Assembly (NCBI GenBank): GCA_030017655.1
Contig: JASEIM010000011.1
Span: forward strand, 1 to 64,000
DNA length: 64,000 nt
Direction of reading: 5' to 3'
From: Methanobacterium sp.
GTDB lineage: Archaea > Methanobacteriota > Methanobacteria > Methanobacteriales > Methanobacteriaceae
Position numbers and translations under genes: made by a program. This document shows, one piece after another, positions 1 to 6,652 of this stretch; within the stretch, counting starts at the first letter, position 1; each line of letters begins with the position of its first letter. Below the pieces are notes generated by a model. It saw only the letters and a program-made list of their open reading frames with translations, had not been told where the DNA came from and ran no database searches.

Positions 1-121
1 CAAATGCTTCCATATCCTTATCATATTCATATTTATTTCTTGATCCCTTAGGTATCTCAATAACTGCATATACAACTTCAGGAACCGATGGTCCTGGTGA
101 TAAATCCTTCCAAAGATTCAT
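1..121 (-). CDS. ppa: Inorganic pyrophosphatase, N-terminal part (cut by window edge)
   Basis: Only the first 40 codons lie in the window. They read MNLWKDLSPGPSVPEVVYAV and continue IEIPKGSRNKYEYD, the start of the family I soluble pyrophosphatases, which hydrolyse PPi to drive biosynthesis. The IPKGSRNKYEYD segment is the conserved N-terminal substrate-binding strand. The ATG is preceded by GGAGTGAT at good spacing. It follows the PIN gene in the same direction, at the end of the translation operon. The identification rests on the conserved N-terminus alone. Confidence 0.88.
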   Translation of the reverse strand, partial: MNLWKDLSPGPSVPEVVYAVIEIPKGSRNKYEYDKDMEAF

Positions 122-176
122 GTACAATCACTCCAAGTTTTCCAAATTATTTATTAAATGAGTATTAATTTTAAAT

Positions 177-583
177 TTATAATCCTAAATATCCATCAAC
201 GGCCAGATAACTTTTCTGGCGCAAATATATAACTGTAATTCCTTTTTCTCTTGCTCTTTTTTTAAGTCCTATGTCATTTGTACATAGGACATTGGAAATC
301 CGAAGTAAAGCATCGTCTACTCTTTCCCTTTTTTTTAAATCAACATTTATTATGTTAATTTCGGGAGATTCAACTATTTTCAGGGCAATTGATGCTTCAG
401 TTCTTGCTTTGCCCTTTGATCTTTTTTTTATCTCTTCAAGTTCATCAATAACAAATGATGGAACTAGAAGTTTGTAATTTGGTATAATATGCCCAAGTTC
501 ATCCAGTATATCAACATGAAATTGAGCAGGTATCATAAAAAATTTGCATCAAGGACCGCTTCTTTTTTATTCAATGATACCAT
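177..583 (-). CDS. Fcf1/Utp24-like PIN-domain protein with a one-base frame break
   Basis: This PIN-domain ribonuclease-like protein belongs to the family that follows aIF2-gamma in many archaeal translation operons and resembles the rRNA-processing nucleases Fcf1/Utp24. The open frame 177-536 starts at MIPAQFHVDI, but the family's N-terminal strand with its first catalytic Asp lies upstream in another frame. From an ATG at 583, which overlaps the end of aIF2-gamma and has GGAGGT upstream, one reads MVSLNKKEAVLDANFF, then a run of six A on the plus strand (537-542) breaks the frame. One extra base there would join the two parts into about 135 residues. The remaining acidic residues (VIDELEEI, TNDIGLKKRA) are intact. 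It is either a homopolymer sequencing error or a real mutation. Confidence 0.75.
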
Positions 584-1793
584 ATCCAATTAACCTCCAT
601 CTTGCACCTACTCGTCTACTTAAGGCTACTCTCTGGCCTTCTTCAGCGCAAACAGGTAATTTGAGCTTTACATCCACATTATTTCCTCTGGCACTTGTTA
701 CAACGCCTATAGTCGTGGCAGTTCCTATGTTAATCATTAGAGGTTCTGATGATTTTATTGGTTCAACTTCTCTTTCTTCTTTTGTTCCAACAACTCTTTC
801 AAGGAGATGTGTATTCATTGTGAAATCAAGCAACATTGGAGGTAGCGTATCTGGCTCTCCAGCAACAGATCCTGATAATGAATCTGCTTTAGTTAATGCA
901 GGATCAAGTTTTGTACCCACACCAATAAGTCCTCCAGGCCCTACTTCATCAACAGACTCTCCTGCTGCAATTAAACCAACGATTTCCGATTTCAAACTAA
1001 TCCATGAGGCTTTACCCCTCTTTTTAATTTGAATTCCGGGCATTATCTCGATTTCATCACCGATTTTAAGTTTTCCCTGAACAAGAGAACCACCTATTAC
1101 TCCTCCAGAGATATTTGCTGGAGAGCATCCCGGTTTATTTATATCAAATGATCTTGCAACGTACATCCTTGCGGGTTTGTCAAGCAACCTTTCAGGAGTT
1201 TTAATTCTTTCCTGAATCATTTCAATCAAAATATCCACATTTGCACCTTGCTGAGCTGATATCGGTATTATGGGTGCGTCTTCTGCACATGTACCCCTTA
1301 CAAACTCTTTAATCTCGTTGTAACTTTCTATAGCTCTTTCTTTTGATACTATGTCAATTTTATTTTGAACCACAATAACTTCCTTGACCCCGATAACATC
1401 AAGAGCCATAAGATGTTCCTTAGTTTGGGGCTGTGGACATGGCTCATTGGCCGCTATTACCAGTACAGCGCCGTCCATTATTGCAGCACCAGATAACATT
1501 GTGGCCATAAGTGTTTCGTGTCCAGGAGAATCCACAAAGGAAACTTTTCTTAAAGTTTCTGTTTCCTTACCGCAGTGTTCACATACAAGTGCGGTGGTAT
1601 AACATTGAGGGGCAGGACATTCAGTGCACTGTCTGAAAGTTATATCTGCATAACCTAACCTTATTGAAATTCCCCTCTTTGTCTCTTCACTATGAGTATC
1701 TGTCCATATGCCAGATAGGGCCTTTGTTAATGTAGTTTTACCATGATCAACATGACCTACAAGCCCTATATTTATTTCAGATTGTACTTTCAC
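567..1793 (-). CDS. eif2g: Translation initiation factor aIF2 subunit gamma
   Basis: This is the GTPase core subunit of archaeal initiation factor 2, which brings initiator Met-tRNA to the small ribosomal subunit. All G motifs are present: GHVDHGKTT (G1, residue 13 on), DSPGHE (G3), NKID (G4) and SAQQ (G5). A zinc-binding insertion follows switch I with four Cys (CTECPAPQC, CEHCG). At 408 residues it has full family length. The start is GTG at 1793, with AGGTGTAATT upstream. It sits between S6e and the PIN gene, whose start overlaps its 3' end. Confidence 0.97.
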   Translation of the reverse strand: MKVQSEINIGLVGHVDHGKTTLTKALSGIWTDTHSEETKRGISIRLGYADITFRQCTECPAPQCYTTALVCEHCGKETETLRKVSFVDSPGHETLMATMLSGAAIMDGAVLVIAANEPCPQPQTKEHLMALDVIGVKEVIVVQNKIDIVSKERAIESYNEIKEFVRGTCAEDAPIIPISAQQGANVDILIEMIQERIKTPERLLDKPARMYVARSFDINKPGCSPANISGGVIGGSLVQGKLKIGDEIEIMPGIQIKKRGKASWISLKSEIVGLIAAGESVDEVGPGGLIGVGTKLDPALTKADSLSGSVAGEPDTLPPMLLDFTMNTHLLERVVGTKEEREVEPIKSSEPLMINIGTATTIGVVTSARGNNVDVKLKLPVCAEEGQRVALSRRVGARWRLIGYGIIE

Positions 1794-1816
1794 AATTACA
1801 CCTAAATCCTAGACAA

Positions 1817-2203
1817 TTATTCTTGAGCTTCTTCGGCTCCTAAAAGTTCTTCTATACTTTTATCGCCTTTTTCTGTAACAATTGTATTAATTTGAACTAT
1901 ATCATCAGATATTGTGTTTCCACGAACTGTTTTTCTTCTTCTCTGTCCGTCCATTTTAGGTTTGAAACCAATACCGCCTGAAAGAAGACTTCTTATTCTT
2001 CTTGGCCCTTCAACATCTCTTTTCATTGGGAAACCGTTTTTATCACTCCCACCTGTTATTTTAAGTTTATATCCATTTAAACCTACTATGGAAGCTTCAA
2101 TCTCGTCTCCAATTTTTAAACCAATCAAATTTCTTGTTTGTGCTGTGTCAACTTCTACCTGATGACTCTTTTCTCCTTCTGAAATAACTAATTTAAATGC
2201 CAA
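1817..2203 (-). CDS. rps6e: 30S ribosomal protein S6e
   Basis: This 128-residue archaeal S6e lacks the long eukaryotic C-terminal phosphorylated tail. It has the conserved core: MAFKLVISEGEKSHQVEV, GDEIEASIVGLNGYKLKITG, then GFPMKRDVEGPRRIRSLLSGG. The start is a TTG with a strong GGAGGAG site five bases upstream. It lies 23 bases before aIF2-gamma, in the operon position usual for archaea. Confidence 0.97.
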   Translation of the reverse strand: MAFKLVISEGEKSHQVEVDTAQTRNLIGLKIGDEIEASIVGLNGYKLKITGGSDKNGFPMKRDVEGPRRIRSLLSGGIGFKPKMDGQRRRKTVRGNTISDDIVQINTIVTEKGDKSIEELLGAEEAQE

Positions 2204-2273
2204 TCTATCTCCTCCATCTTACAATAGTATCCGAGTTTTTAGTTTAATATGAATTTTATTTATTTTATAGTAT

Positions 2274-4052
2274 TTAATGAATTCCCCACGTAGGGTTTTC
2301 CTTCCTCTTTATATCCACTATTTCATTAAGTGTTTCATATTCATCCTCAGTAAGCTTATTTTTAAGCTCTGATTCAAGGATTTTATAATGATTTTCAGGT
2401 ATATCAACGTAGAGAACATCTCCTTCATCAAAATTCTTGCCGAAAATACCATCTTTTATGCTCATGGCAACCTTCTTGCCTCTTGAGGCTAATTTTAGAT
2501 TTTCACCCTTATCTTGCATTCCTTCAACTTTACCAACTTTTGACCCATCTCCCCTAATTAAACCGTAATCCTGTTTAATAGTTCCAGATAAGACTTCAAT
2601 ACCTGCAATAGCTGGTTTACTATTTCTGAAGATTAGTTTGGGTATTATTCTTATTTTAGCAGGCTTTATTATAGCATCAAGATATGCCTTTTTCTTTTTT
2701 TCCTCTGCAGCTTCTATCCATTCCTGGTAATCTTCTGTCAATTTATATATGACATTGGCAGAGAAAAGCTTAATATCTGATGCCTTAATTTCTTGAGCGG
2801 CAGAGGGAAGTATTTTAACATTGAAAGCCACAATTACACCATAGAGAGGATTTTCTTTTTTAACAATTACCGCATCCACAACGTCTCTTCTTGAGACATC
2901 GCCTATATTTGCGGCTCTTATTGGAACTTCCATGTCTCTGAGCAGATTAACCAGTGCTTCAAGAGAACCAAGGGTGTCTGCCTTTACGATAATTCCAAGT
3001 TCATCAGTATCTATTTTTATGTCTTCAATTTCTCTTAAAATTTCGTCTTTGACATTTTCAAAATTGTTTCTTGTAACTCTAAGAGGTGATCCTGCAACTG
3101 CATTTTCAATGTTGGGGGCTACAATTTTAATACCTGCTGCTGCAACAACTTCATCAACCTTCTGGAACCTCTTTTTAGATTCTCTTATCTCCTCAAGAGG
3201 TCTTGGTTTTAGAAGGGATCTTATACCTGTATTTATAACATCATCCAGTGTCATGATGGCAATGGTATCATCTTTTTTGATTATACCGTCATAAATCACG
3301 GCATCAATTGTTACTCCAAGCCCAACCTCTTCTTTCACCTCAAGAATGGTTCCCTTAGCTGGAGCATCCTCTTCTATCTTCAACTGTTCCTTCAAATATT
3401 GCTGGGCAAGTCCCATAAGCATTGCTAAAAGTTCAGGCACCCCTTCACCTGTTTTTGCGCTTATAGGTACTATACTAATCTGTTTTGAAAAGTCGCTGAT
3501 TCTATCAAATCTCTCAGATTCAAATCCTTCTTCATGCAGAATTCCCACAAGTTCATAGACTCCTGTGTCCAGTTTTTCCTGAACATTTTGAGGTTGCTTA
3601 GAAAAAGTTTCTAAAAATGGAGATGCAGAGTGTGATTGCCAGCCATATATCTTATCCATTTTATTTGCTGCCACGATAAATGGAGTTTTATACATCTTGA
3701 GAATATTTAGAGCTTCATAAGTTTGTGGTTTGAACCCTTCATTTATATCCACAATTAAAATAGCCAGATCAGCAAGCGCTCCCCCTCTCTTACGGAGGGT
3801 TGTGAATGCCTCGTGTCCGGGAGTATCTATAAAGAAAAGTCCTGGAAGGGTTTGTTTAATGCCTAATTTCTTAAGAAATTCGCCACCAATATCTTCTACA
3901 ACATCTATAGGGATTTCTGTTGCCCCAATATGCTGAGTTATTCCACCAGCTTCTTTTTGGGCAATTATACTACCCCTTATAAAGTCTAAGAGTGTGGTTT
4001 TTCCGTGATCCACATGTCCAAGTACAGAAACTATTGGTGATCTAATTTTCAA
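2274..4052 (-). CDS. infB: Translation initiation factor aIF5B (IF-2 like)
   Basis: This GTPase promotes ribosomal subunit joining. The 592 residues start directly at the G domain (IVSVLGHVDHGKTTLLDFI; DTPGHEAF; NKMD; SAKTGEG), followed by the beta-barrel domain II, the IF2 domain 3 (LGIIVKADTLGSLEALVNLL) and domain IV. No intein interrupts the P-loop, although some archaeal orthologues carry one. The start is TTG with GAGGTTTAAAA upstream. It is transcribed with ndk upstream and S6e downstream, and the 277-base gap before it carries hairpin element A. Confidence 0.97.
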   Translation of the reverse strand: MKIRSPIVSVLGHVDHGKTTLLDFIRGSIIAQKEAGGITQHIGATEIPIDVVEDIGGEFLKKLGIKQTLPGLFFIDTPGHEAFTTLRKRGGALADLAILIVDINEGFKPQTYEALNILKMYKTPFIVAANKMDKIYGWQSHSASPFLETFSKQPQNVQEKLDTGVYELVGILHEEGFESERFDRISDFSKQISIVPISAKTGEGVPELLAMLMGLAQQYLKEQLKIEEDAPAKGTILEVKEEVGLGVTIDAVIYDGIIKKDDTIAIMTLDDVINTGIRSLLKPRPLEEIRESKKRFQKVDEVVAAAGIKIVAPNIENAVAGSPLRVTRNNFENVKDEILREIEDIKIDTDELGIIVKADTLGSLEALVNLLRDMEVPIRAANIGDVSRRDVVDAVIVKKENPLYGVIVAFNVKILPSAAQEIKASDIKLFSANVIYKLTEDYQEWIEAAEEKKKKAYLDAIIKPAKIRIIPKLIFRNSKPAIAGIEVLSGTIKQDYGLIRGDGSKVGKVEGMQDKGENLKLASRGKKVAMSIKDGIFGKNFDEGDVLYVDIPENHYKILESELKNKLTEDEYETLNEIVDIKRKENPTWGIH

Positions 4053-4086
4053 TTTTAAACCTCAAATCTTTTTTAAATTTTGTGAC

Positions 4087-4306
4087 CCTCGAAAACAAAG
4101 CTTACAAACACGAAGTGTTTGTGCATTCAAAATTCAAAGAATTTTGAAAGTTTTCGGGGCGTGCGAAAATTTTAATTTTCGCGGCCACAAAACATTCCGT
4201 TTTGTGTAGAAAATCATAGATTTTCTAATGTTCAGAAAACACTACTTATTTTCTTCGACCTCAAAAAAATTTTCAATTTTTTGTGGTTCGAAAACGTGAA
4301 GTTTTC
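4087..4306. repeat. Multi-hairpin intergenic element A
   Basis: The gap between ndk and aIF5B is a chain of short inverted repeats. An outer stem (4087-4096 with 4150-4159, ten pairs) encloses two hairpins: ACAAACAC-GAA-GTGTTTGT (4104-4122) and TTCAAAATTC-AAA-GAATTTTGAA (4126-4148). These are followed by GCGAAAATT-TT-AATTTTCGC (4163-4182), CACAAAAC-attcc-GTTTTGTG (4186-4206), TAGAAAATC-ATA-GATTTTCTA (4207-4227) and GAAAAC-gtgaa-GTTTTC (4290-4306). As the region lies inside an operon, the transcript would fold into a multibranched RNA. Similar elements recur at five other places in the window. Confidence 0.75.
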
Positions 4307-4329
4307 TCAACCTCAAAAAAGTAAAATGA

Positions 4330-4782
4330 TTATTCATATATCAGACTTTCGTCAGGTAGTGTATATTCACAAATTTCAGAATCCTCAAAAAACAATGCAA
4401 TTTCTCTTTTTGCAGATTGTGGAGAATCTGAAGCATGAATTATATTTCTACCAGTTTCAAGTGCATAATCTCCCCTGATAGTTCCAAGATCTGCTTCTTT
4501 TGGGATTGTAGCCCCAACCATCTTCCTTATAAGACTTATACATTCATCGCCTTCGATTACCATTGCAAGGACTGGTGCTGATGTGATATAACTTACGAGA
4601 TCGTTGAAGAAGGGTTTGTCTTTGTGTTCCCCGTAGTGTTCTTTTGCCAGATCTTCAGAAATTTCCATCATCTTTACAGCGACTATTTTAAGTCCTCTTT
4701 TTTCAAATCTGGTTAATACTGCTCCCATGAGCCTTCTAAGTACAGCGTCAGGTTTAAGCATCACAAAACTTCTTTCACTCAT
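4330..4782 (-). CDS. ndk: Nucleoside diphosphate kinase
   Basis: The enzyme transfers the gamma phosphate from ATP to NDPs through a phosphohistidine. The 150-residue protein has the N-terminal MSERSFVMLKPDAVLRRLMG and the active-site region GRNIIHASDSPQSAKREIALFF, with the catalytic His in NIIHASDS. Its ATG overlaps the stop of rpl24e (ATGA), a sign of translational coupling. Its place between L24e and aIF5B is conserved in euryarchaea. Confidence 0.97.
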   Translation of the reverse strand: MSERSFVMLKPDAVLRRLMGAVLTRFEKRGLKIVAVKMMEISEDLAKEHYGEHKDKPFFNDLVSYITSAPVLAMVIEGDECISLIRKMVGATIPKEADLGTIRGDYALETGRNIIHASDSPQSAKREIALFFEDSEICEYTLPDESLIYE

Positions 4783-4940
4783 TGTTTAACCCACTTGACC
4801 TTTCTTGGAACTCTTCCCAGTTTTATTCTATTCTTTTCGCATTTGCTGCTGCAGAAAAAGTATACAGTTCCATCTTTTCTTACGTACATTTTTCCAGTAC
4901 CTTCCTGGATTTCTTCTCCGCAGAATGAACATGTTCTCAT
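4779..4940 (-). CDS. rpl24e: 50S ribosomal protein L24e
   Basis: This gene of only 53 residues translates as MRTCSFCGEEIQEGTGKMYV, then RKDGTVYFFCSSKCEKN and RIKLGRVPRKVKWVKQ. The two Cys pairs (CSFC and CSSKC) form the zinc ribbon of L24e. The ATG at 4940 has AAGGTG upstream. The stop overlaps the ndk start by four bases, and S28e lies 15 bases upstream. Confidence 0.95.
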   Translation of the reverse strand: MRTCSFCGEEIQEGTGKMYVRKDGTVYFFCSSKCEKNRIKLGRVPRKVKWVKQ

Positions 4941-4955
4941 ATTAAACACCTTCTA

Positions 4956-5162
4956 TTATGGAGTACGGATCTCTTTAGCTTCTCTTATTGTATCGAGTAA
5001 CATTAAGATGTCGCCTTCCCTTATTGGCCCCATAATGTTTCTTGTTAATATTCTTCCTTTATCTCTTCCTTCAAGTATTCTACATTTTACCTGCATGACC
5101 TCTCCGGTCATTCCTGTTCTTTTTAGAACTTCAATTACTTCAGCAGGAGTTGCTTCAGCCAT
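4956..5162 (-). CDS. rps28e: 30S ribosomal protein S28e
   Basis: This 68-residue S28e has the family pattern: TPAEVIEVLKRTGMTGEVMQ, VKCRILEGRDKGRILTRN, then GPIREGDILMLLDTIREAKE. The start ATG has GGGTGATTAT upstream. It lies between L7Ae and L24e in the standard archaeal order. Confidence 0.96.
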   Translation of the reverse strand: MAEATPAEVIEVLKRTGMTGEVMQVKCRILEGRDKGRILTRNIMGPIREGDILMLLDTIREAKEIRTP

Positions 5163-5188
5163 ATAATCACCCTGAATTATTAAAGTGA

Positions 5189-5206
5189 GGAAGGCAGTTG
5201 CCTTCC
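5189..5206 (-). terminator. Hairpin between L7Ae and S28e
   Basis: The 58-base spacer between L7Ae and S28e contains an almost perfect inverted repeat, GGAAGGCA-GT-TGCCTTCC, the most GC-rich stem of the operon. On the coding (minus) strand it follows the run TTAATTTTTTTATT after the L7Ae stop. It could be an attenuator, an RNA processing site or a stabilising 3' structure that lets L7Ae be made in excess of the downstream proteins. No function can be proved from sequence. Confidence 0.5.
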
Positions 5207-5220
5207 AATAAAAAAATTAA

Positions 5221-5592
5221 TTATTTTTTGAGTTCTTCGACTTTTTCAACTACTTCGTTGATTAAATCTTCAGCTTCACCTGCATCAGTTATGACTGCAG
5301 ATGCTGTACCAACATTTAAACCTGCTGCTTCACCTAACTCATCTTTAGTTGGGATGTAAACATAAGGTGTGTCTTTTTCTTCAGCTAAGACAGGTAAGTG
5401 AGCTGCTATTTCTGGAGGATCGATATCCTCTGCTATGAGTACTAATAACGCGTCGCCTCTTTCAATGGCTTTGGTTACCTCGTTTGTTCCTTTTCCTACT
5501 TTACCTGTATCTCTTGCTATTTCTAAAGCCTCAGACGCTTTATCAGCTATTTCTTGTGGTACATCAAATTTTACATATATTGCTTTTGCCAT
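5221..5592 (-). CDS. rpl7ae: Ribosomal protein L7Ae (kink-turn binding)
   Basis: L7Ae binds kink-turns in 23S rRNA, in C/D and H/ACA guide RNPs and in archaeal RNase P. The 123 residues include GKVGKGTNEVTKAIERGDA (RNA-contacting helix) and LVLIAEDIDPPEIAAHLP, both family signatures. The start is set at the ATG at 5592 (MAKAIYVKFDVP), because GGAGGT lies seven bases before it. The seven extra N-terminal codons to 5613 have no such site. It is the first gene of the leftward translation operon. Confidence 0.96.
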   Translation of the reverse strand: MAKAIYVKFDVPQEIADKASEALEIARDTGKVGKGTNEVTKAIERGDALLVLIAEDIDPPEIAAHLPVLAEEKDTPYVYIPTKDELGEAAGLNVGTASAVITDAGEAEDLINEVVEKVEELKK

Positions 5593-5639
5593 GTGATTTA
5601 CCTCCTTTTTCATCTGGTTTTTATACCATCCATCGGCAT

Positions 5640-5675
5640 ATCCTTAACTTTCAACTTTTGCCTATATAAAAGTTG
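5640..5675 (-). promoter_or_regulatory. Probable promoter of the L7Ae operon
   Basis: On the minus strand the sequence CTTTTATATAGG, a good archaeal TATA box, lies about 75 bases before the L7Ae ATG. This implies transcription starting near 5640 and a leader of about 50 bases. The region further upstream to 6041 (about 370 bases) is very AT-rich, and I see no gene in it. Confidence 0.45.
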
Positions 5676-6041
5676 TTGCCTGTAGGATTTCAAAAACATA
5701 AAAAATGTTAATTCTTTACCATTTAATCCAGAATTTGTTCAATTTAAAATATCTATCCCAGATTTTTGTAGATTTTCAAAAATTCCAATTCTAAAACAGT
5801 TTGTAGTTAAAACATAAAATATAGAATCAGTATAATATATGTAATTGATCATTGCTTATAAACTTTATCTACTAAAACAAGAAAATAGGTAAAAATTTTA
5901 TTTTTCAGTGAAATAACACTTTCAATATCTAAAACAGTGCAAAATTTAAGGCTTTAATTCATTAAGCCATTTATAACACTTTAAATACTTTTAAATTAAG
6001 AAAACGTTACTAAAATTTAAAAAAAATAAATAAAATAATTA

Positions 6042-6200
6042 AAACCCTACAGAAATTCATAGAATTTCTGTGGCCTGCAAAATCTTCGATTTTGCGGTTC
6101 AGGAAACTAAGTTTCCTTCAACATGGAAAAATTTTCTATTTTTCCGGTTGCAAAACTCTGTTTTGCAAACACCGAAAACCGGAGATTTTCGGGTGGGTTT
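6042..6200. repeat. Multi-hairpin element B, closed by an outer stem
   Basis: Six hairpins follow one another with 2-8 base gaps: CAGAAATTC-ATA-GAATTTCTG (6050-6070), GCAAAATC-TTC-GATTTTGC (6077-6095), AGGAAAC-TAA-GTTTCCT (6101-6117), GGAAAAAT-tttct-ATTTTTCC (6125-6145), TTGCAAAAC-TCT-GTTTTGCAA (6148-6168) and CCGAAAA-n7-TTTTCGG (6172-6192). AAACCC (6042-6047) and GGGTTT (6195-6200) can pair around the whole set. It begins 12 bases after the histone stop codon, so it would be the 3' untranslated region of the histone mRNA. Confidence 0.75.
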
Positions 6201-6211
6201 ATAAAAAAGGA

Positions 6212-6415
6212 TTATAACCTTTTAACTGCCATTTCAATGTCTGATGCTTTTACGGTTTTTCTTCCAGCGTGTTTAGCGAGTTTAACAGCCTGTACTGCTA
6301 TGTCTTCACCTTGTTCTTCTAGAGCTTTTGCTAAAGCTTCTCTTGCGTCATCACTTACTCTTTCTGCACCGGCATTTTTTATTATTCTTCCAATTGGAGC
6401 AATTGGTAATTCCAT
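6212..6415 (-). CDS. Archaeal histone (HMf/HMt type)
   Basis: This 67-residue histone-fold protein without tails starts MELPIAPIGRIIKNAGAERV and ends RKTVKASDIEMAVKRL, matching HMfA/HMfB over its full length. It forms dimers that wrap DNA into extended nucleosome-like particles. The ATG has GAGGTGATTAAAT upstream. It is monocistronic by position: thrC ends 237 bases upstream and hairpin element B follows its stop. Confidence 0.97.
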   Translation of the reverse strand: MELPIAPIGRIIKNAGAERVSDDAREALAKALEEQGEDIAVQAVKLAKHAGRKTVKASDIEMAVKRL

Positions 6416-6510
6416 ATTTAATCACCTCATTTTTGTATATTTGTTATTATACTCTGTTGAGAAACTCCTATATATATTTATCGTTTTTTTCACTGATTAT
6501 TTGAAAAACT

Positions 6511-6580
6511 ATATGATTTTTAGTCACATGAAGACGATCCATATGATTTTCAGACACCATGTTGTAAATCATATGATATT
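6511..6580. promoter_or_regulatory. Three ATATGATWTT sites at exact 30-bp spacing upstream of the histone gene
   Basis: ATATGATTTT occurs at 6511 and 6541 and ATATGATATT at 6571, each exactly 30 bp from the next. The last lies in the perfect palindrome ATCATATGAT. Sites three helical turns apart on one face of the DNA, about 95-165 bp upstream of the histone ATG, suggest binding sites for a regulator or phased bends. They could also be a short decayed direct repeat. Confidence 0.4.
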
Positions 6581-6652
6581 TCGAGTGGCACAAAAAAATA
6601 GAATATGTAGAAAAGTTAGATCAGTTAGAAAATAAATTATAAATGAAATTGT

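Noticed and set aside
544..1032. 162-codon rightward frame over aIF2-gamma
   Set aside because: Antisense shadow of a well-conserved GTPase, with no ribosome site.
2274..4052. Possible intein in aIF5B (seen in some archaea), also considered for the RFC genes
   Set aside because: The P-loop regions are uninterrupted and the proteins have normal length.
4259..4320. tRNA-like GGTTCGAAAA sequence
   Set aside because: The GTTCGAA core is part of a short hairpin (GAAAAC-gtgaa-GTTTTC). There is no acceptor stem or anticodon arm around it.
4281..4478. 65-codon rightward frame at the end of ndk
   Set aside because: It runs through hairpin element A and antisense ndk, with no start signal of its own.
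6123..6635. 170-codon rightward frame over the histone gene
   Set aside because: It is the antisense of the histone gene and of hairpin element B. The histone frame is certain.
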